41,131 nt of DNA from a virus. The DNA lies in IMG/VR virus record IMGVR_UViG_3300049215_000044, positions 1 through 41,131 of that record. The stretch is one strand, 5' to 3'. Within the stretch, counting starts at the first letter, position 1, and the number at the start of each line of letters is the position of its first letter. This document shows positions 38,587 to 41,131 of the stretch, one piece after another. The position numbers and the translations under genes were made by a program. The notes under the pieces were generated by a model. It had not been told where the DNA came from, made no database searches, and was given only the letters and a program-made list of their open reading frames with translations.

Positions 38587-39522
38587 TTACTTCTTTTGGC
38601 TTTCTACAACGCGATTGAGGTACTCAAGATAAGCCACAATGTTTTTCTTAAACTCAGGCTGATCGACCGAGAATATGGTCACCTTCATTCCGCATAGGAA
38701 TTCGATGTATTTATTGCCTACAACGATATTGGTCATGCCCATCTTTTTTCCATCTAAGTGATTAAGGCTCTTAAGGTAAGCTAGGTTGCTCTCTTCCTTT
38801 TCTTCGACAGTAGGGTTGTCAGACCATTCATCAGCTCTCTTGAGAGTAGTCATAATTCCGACCTCGTCAGATGGGCGAGTTTTCCATCTAAGGCAGCGTT
38901 CGACGGCAACGTCAATTTCAGCAACCGAGTACTCATTCAGGATTTTAACGGCCAGCGTTGAGGGTATTTCTAATTTTGTGAGAGAAGAAAAAACAACAAC
39001 CGCCTCTGGCGCCGAACATTGTCTTTTTAAAGATTCATCTAGAGATTCTTTAATTATACCGCCATTTTTGGCGGTATCATAGGAACCGCCATTTTTGTCG
39101 GGTTCTAAGGAACCGTCATTTTTGGCGGGATCGGGAGCCGACTCTTCTGGCGGTATCGTCTCTTCGGCTGGAGGCGTAGAAGGCAAAGGTGGCTTGACAA
39201 GGGCAAAGGCATCATTGAAGTAGATTTTTCGTTTCTTTGTCCAAGAGAAAGCTCCGTCTTGCCCTTTTACTGGCACGTTGGCGGTGACTCTTTTAATGAA
39301 GCCAGCGGATTCTAGCTCAGTATGCCAACGCTCAATGGTGCGCTTGGAAACCCCCTTCATTTCGGCAAGCTGATCATCAGTAGCCCACATGTAGCCAGTC
39401 TTTTTGGCAAAGGCGACTATTTGACCATAGTATAGCTTGCAGGAATCAGAGATATTTGTGTCGGCTTGGACATGATATGGAATAACGGCGAGATACGGAA
39501 AATCTAAATTGTTTTCGGACAT
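38587..39522 (-). CDS. Replication initiator-like protein with internal iterons
   Basis: This 311-residue protein has an N-terminal winged-helix region: CKLYYGQIVAFAKKTGYMWA at 28-47, ATDDQLAEMKGVSKRTIERW at 47-66, HTELESAGFIKRV at 67-79. This layout is typical of phage and plasmid initiators such as O-type and RepA-type proteins. A proline- and acid-rich middle (about 112-155) is encoded by three 27-bp direct repeats, giving the peptide echoes AKNDGS, DKNGGS, AKNGGI. The C-terminal part is helical and resembles helicase-loading modules. AAGGAG precedes the ATG. I infer initiation of phage replication. Confidence 0.75.
   Translation of the reverse strand: MSENNLDFPYLAVIPYHVQADTNISDSCKLYYGQIVAFAKKTGYMWATDDQLAEMKGVSKRTIERWHTELESAGFIKRVTANVPVKGQDGAFSWTKKRKIYFNDAFALVKPPLPSTPPAEETIPPEESAPDPAKNDGSLEPDKNGGSYDTAKNGGIIKESLDESLKRQCSAPEAVVVFSSLTKLEIPSTLAVKILNEYSVAEIDVAVERCLRWKTRPSDEVGIMTTLKRADEWSDNPTVEEKEESNLAYLKSLNHLDGKKMGMTNIVVGNKYIEFLCGMKVTIFSVDQPEFKKNIVAYLEYLNRVVESQKK
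39059..39128. repeat. Three 27-bp iterons, candidate replication origin
   Basis: The units begin at 39059, 39086 and 39113: CCGCCATTTTTGGCGG, CCGCCATTTTTGTCGG and CCGTCATTTTTGGCGG, each 16 bases with inverted ends, spaced exactly 27 bases apart. The AT-rich segment 39021-39058 lies directly beside them. They sit inside the initiator gene, the same arrangement as the lambda origin inside gene O. Confidence 0.7.
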
Positions 39523-39787
39523 TTTGGACTCCTTGTGGGTTTAGCGAGCGAATTGCATCTCCACATAAGAATCCAAAATAATAATTCACAGTTGCCCTAA
39601 AGTGGACTTTGTGATAATCTTCTTGCACCGTTCAAAGTGAAAGAATCCTCTTTGCGATAAATAGCGTAAGAGGTATTATTGGAGTCGAATGTGGTGGCAA
39701 TCCAATTCGCTCTATCGCCTCCAGTGCTAATTACACTGGGGGCATCGTCTTTTAAAGAGGCTAACAGAAAAGAAGACAGAAAGCTAT
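39523..39787. other. Intergenic region upstream of the replication gene
   Basis: About 265 bases lie between the replication gene and the terminator at 39788. It contains a hairpin at 39719-39741 (CCAGTG/CACTGG around a 7-base AT-rich loop) and AT-rich stretches near 39570-39590 that may hold the replication-gene promoter. I could not define a convincing -35/-10 pair. A weak open frame across this region is unlikely to be a gene. Confidence 0.5.
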
Positions 39788-39810
39788 AAAAAAGCATCTC
39801 ACACGATGCT
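39788..39810 (-). terminator. Intrinsic terminator after the HNH/DNA-binding gene pair
   Basis: On the minus strand AGCATC and GATGCT pair around a 6-base loop and are followed by TTTTTT. It lies 55 bases beyond the stop of the gene at 39865 and would separate the regulatory genes from the replication gene. Confidence 0.68.
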
Positions 39811-39864
39811 CTGAACAGGCTGGCGTCTTCTGCTCTGAATCTAATCATTAAATAATAATCCTGA

Positions 39865-40362
39865 CTATTTCCGAGCTCCAAACATGTCGAACTGTTTCGG
39901 AGCTGGAAAGGCTTTCTGCAGGGCTTCGCGAATAAGCTCGTTAGCTTCGATCAAATGACCCTCTTGTACTGACCTTTGTAACGCTTGATTTTTAATAAAG
40001 TCAAGATGATCTTTTTCCATCACTAAGCATATTGACTGAGGTTGTTTTATTTTTGACCGAGTGTTTTTCTTGGCAGGGGCTTGCCTATCTATCTTCGGCC
40101 TCCCCTGCGCTTTCTTGCTCCACTTGCAATTCAACTTGCAGAATTCTATGTCCTCATCGACAAGCGACAGACCGTTGCAGTCGTCGGGCATCGGTCCCAT
40201 ATCCGCTAGGAATTGGGAAAAGTTGTTGCTCCATTCCCTGCATATTGTAATTCCTCTGCCTCCGTACCGCTTGTAGTATGGGACGTTGGTGTTGCTCACG
40301 CAATCCTTCATCCTCCTCCACGCTTTGTACTCTCTCGTGTGCGACATTTTGTGACTCGTCAT
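39865..40362 (-). CDS. DNA-binding protein with NCxW and ribbon-helix-helix-like parts
   Basis: This 165-residue protein has an N-terminal motif set common in phages: TREYKAWRRMKDCVSNTNVP, YYKRYGGRGITICREW, and KLNCKWSKKAQGR (about 76-88). I associate it with small HNH/AP2-related DNA-binding proteins. The C-terminal part (LVMEKDHLDFIKNQALQRSV at about 114-133 and then ANELIREALQKAF) looks like a ribbon-helix-helix dimer domain. The start has GGAG 7 bases upstream. Its first 209 bases overlap the preceding gene in another frame. It may be a homing-type nuclease or a regulator. Confidence 0.68.
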   Translation of the reverse strand: MTSHKMSHTREYKAWRRMKDCVSNTNVPYYKRYGGRGITICREWSNNFSQFLADMGPMPDDCNGLSLVDEDIEFCKLNCKWSKKAQGRPKIDRQAPAKKNTRSKIKQPQSICLVMEKDHLDFIKNQALQRSVQEGHLIEANELIREALQKAFPAPKQFDMFGARK

Positions 40363-40819
40363 CCTGCTTCTCCAAATTAAATTTCAGTTGGGGATCATAG
40401 ACAGGGAAAGCGGATTCGGCCTGTTCCCTCATGATTGTCCCGATTGGCCTGCCTGTTTTTTGAGCTTCTTCTTTCAAGGCAAGGTAGTTCCTAATAGGCA
40501 ACTCGAAAGTCACCGTAATTCTATTGTGCGTTTCTACCAAATAAGGCATCGGCGATTGCTGATTATTGTCAGGATTCAGGGGATGGGTATCCGTGTGCGC
40601 CTTGCAATGGCACTTCTTGCAGAGCCAAGTCACTGCCATTGGCTTACCATAGTCGATATGATGGGCTTCCATCTTCCCTTCAGATTGGCACAATTCGCAG
40701 GCTTTCGGTCTGATCAGTTGACCTCGTTCGATTGCTTTCGATGTGATACGCCGTACATATCTTCTTTTTTTGAAGTTGATCAGCTCAACCTCAGACACGG
40801 TAAACTCGTGGACAGTCAT
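40154..40819 (-). CDS. HNH/zinc-type protein with a CopG-like part
   Basis: This 221-residue protein has a Cys/His nuclease-like region: ACELCQSEGKMEAHHIDYGK then WLCKKCHCKAHTDTHP, about 39-81 from the chosen start. This is a zinc-bound HNH arrangement with a CxxC and CxxC/H set. A CopG-like segment follows (ITVTFELPIRNYLALKEEAQ). The last 70 or so residues are low-complexity and lie across the next gene in another frame. The ATG at 40819 has GGAGG 6 bases upstream; the earlier ATG at 40846 lies in the promoter. Confidence 0.68.
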   Translation of the reverse strand: MTVHEFTVSEVELINFKKRRYVRRITSKAIERGQLIRPKACELCQSEGKMEAHHIDYGKPMAVTWLCKKCHCKAHTDTHPLNPDNNQQSPMPYLVETHNRITVTFELPIRNYLALKEEAQKTGRPIGTIMREQAESAFPVYDPQLKFNLEKQDDESQNVAHERVQSVEEDEGLREQHQRPILQAVRRQRNYNMQGMEQQLFPIPSGYGTDARRLQRSVACR

Positions 40820-40844
40820 ATAGCCTCCAAAGGCATGGGATGCC

Positions 40845-40873
40845 ATTATATATAATCACAATCTTAATCTTAA
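40845..40873 (-). promoter_or_regulatory. Sigma-70-like promoter with consensus -10
   Basis: On the minus strand TTAAGA (40868-40873), a 17-base spacer and TATAAT (40845-40850) form a good housekeeping-type promoter. Transcription would begin near 40838 and reach the ATG at 40819 with a short leader containing GGAGG. Confidence 0.72.
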
Positions 40874-40891
40874 ATATTAGATAATAAGATT
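40860..40891. promoter_or_regulatory. Inverted and direct repeats over the promoter, candidate operator
   Basis: AATCTTA occurs at 40860-40866 and again at 40866-40872, and its complement TAAGATT at 40885-40891. The repeats cover the -35 region of the promoter and lie beside the Cro-like gene, which fits an operator for that protein. Confidence 0.5.
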
Positions 40892-40911
40892 ATTTTCGAT
40901 TGTGGAAATGT

Positions 40912-41131
40912 TCACAAAGCACAGGTTCGCCCCACATATTCATACACTGGAGCTACCTGTCCCTCTGTGAGATCATAGATGCGCCTCGCGTAAAGCGGAC
41001 ATATCGGAATCCCTCTTTTGACCTTCCAAATGACAGGTCTTGAACATCCGATCAGTTCCGCAAAGCGAGTAGTTTTCATGTTTCTTTTTCGGAGCCAACG
41101 CTCCAGATCAGAATCTTTATAATCTTCCGCC
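40912..41131 (-). CDS. Cro/YdaS-like helix-turn-helix regulator (cut by the window end)
   Basis: The minus-strand frame is open to the right edge, so the start may lie outside; an internal ATG at 41079 is possible. The visible part has a helix-turn-helix: MKTTRFAELIGCSRPVIWKV then KRGIPICPLYARRIYDLTEG and a short end. The CSRPVIWKVKRG segment is the likely recognition helix, and RIYDLTEG is typical of Cro/YdaS-like repressors. It lies upstream of a promoter with inverted repeats and probably regulates it. The preceding residues (LERWLRKRN) fit the same fold, so the gene likely starts at or beyond the edge. Confidence 0.72.
   Translation of the reverse strand, partial: AEDYKDSDLERWLRKRNMKTTRFAELIGCSRPVIWKVKRGIPICPLYARRIYDLTEGQVAPVYEYVGRTCAL

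Noticed and set aside
39059-39128. CRISPR array
   Set aside because: Only three 16-base units with 11-base gaps; the period is far too short for spacers, and no cas genes are present. The iteron interpretation fits better.
39690-39745. Possible tRNA fragment or attachment site (a GGAGGCG-like start on the minus strand)
   Set aside because: No matching acceptor 3' half, no D-arm or T-arm pairing and no anticodon arm could be found.
39597-39881. Open frame on the minus strand of up to 94 codons downstream of the gene at 39865
   Set aside because: An intrinsic terminator (39788-39810) lies inside it, the residue pattern is unlike a folded protein, and a second hairpin (39719-39741) disrupts the region. 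I treat it as non-coding, though a small protein from the ATG at 39848 is not excluded.

Overview
This 41.1 kb window is part of the genome, or an integrated copy, of a contractile-tailed double-stranded DNA phage (a myovirus of Caudoviricetes). I see a complete head, neck, tail and baseplate gene set including a DUF3383-type sheath, and no bacterial housekeeping genes. The combination of a DUF1073 portal, MuF, DUF2213, DUF2184 capsid, DUF4054, DUF3383 sheath, Dit-like protein and J-type baseplate recalls the Burkholderia BcepB1A/Bcep781, Acinetobacter AP22 and cyanophage Pam3 type of myovirus. That comparison is from memory, not from a search. A small lipoprotein with a lipobox suggests a Gram-negative host, but the host cannot be named from the sequence.

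Layout. (1) 1-1352, plus strand: the end of a recombination cluster, with a partial protein and a RecT/Red-beta-like annealing protein. (2) 1453-28857, minus strand: one long tightly packed gene run. Read in its own direction it starts with small early-type genes and a DUF1064 nuclease (28.9-27.4 kb). A predicted DNA hypermodification block follows, with two tandem ParB-like proteins, a TET-associated-type glycosyltransferase, five small unknown proteins and a TET/JBP-like 2-oxoglutarate dioxygenase (27.5-23.3 kb). Then come terminase, portal, MuF, protease/scaffold, cement protein, capsid, connectors, sheath, tube, frameshifted tail chaperone, tape measure, hub, spike, wedge, J, DUF2612 and tail tip proteins. 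The run ends with a lipoprotein and a one-helix membrane protein. (3) 28975-32133, plus strand: a divergent accessory cluster with a DUF932 protein, a hairpin-rich gap, several tiny proteins, a 29-residue membrane peptide and a mini HNH protein. (4) 41131-32159, minus strand: a Cro-like regulator (cut by the window edge), an HNH/zinc protein and a DNA-binding protein ending at an intrinsic terminator; a replication protein with 27-bp iterons inside its gene; an SSB-like protein; then a tail-fibre operon with a second glycosyltransferase, closed by a strong intrinsic terminator at 32122-32153.

How the parts work together. The capsid and tail genes follow assembly order. The TET-like oxygenase, sugar transferase and paired ParB proteins sit directly upstream of, and overlap, the terminase genes. 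This matches the phage TET/JBP-ParB-glycosyltransferase neighbourhoods predicted to oxidise and glycosylate 5-methylcytosine in phage DNA. No DNA methyltransferase is visible in the window, so the source of methylcytosine must be elsewhere. The replication protein, its iterons, the SSB-like protein and the RecT-like protein form a replication and recombination set.

The most notable patterns are the hypermodification block, a roughly 85-residue module inserted in at least four different virion proteins (seven copies), a tail-collar domain split by 13-14 Asp-box repeats, iterons inside the replication gene, and a gap between plus-strand genes carrying four consecutive hairpins. I found no endolysin, integrase, tRNA, CRISPR array or insertion sequence in the window.
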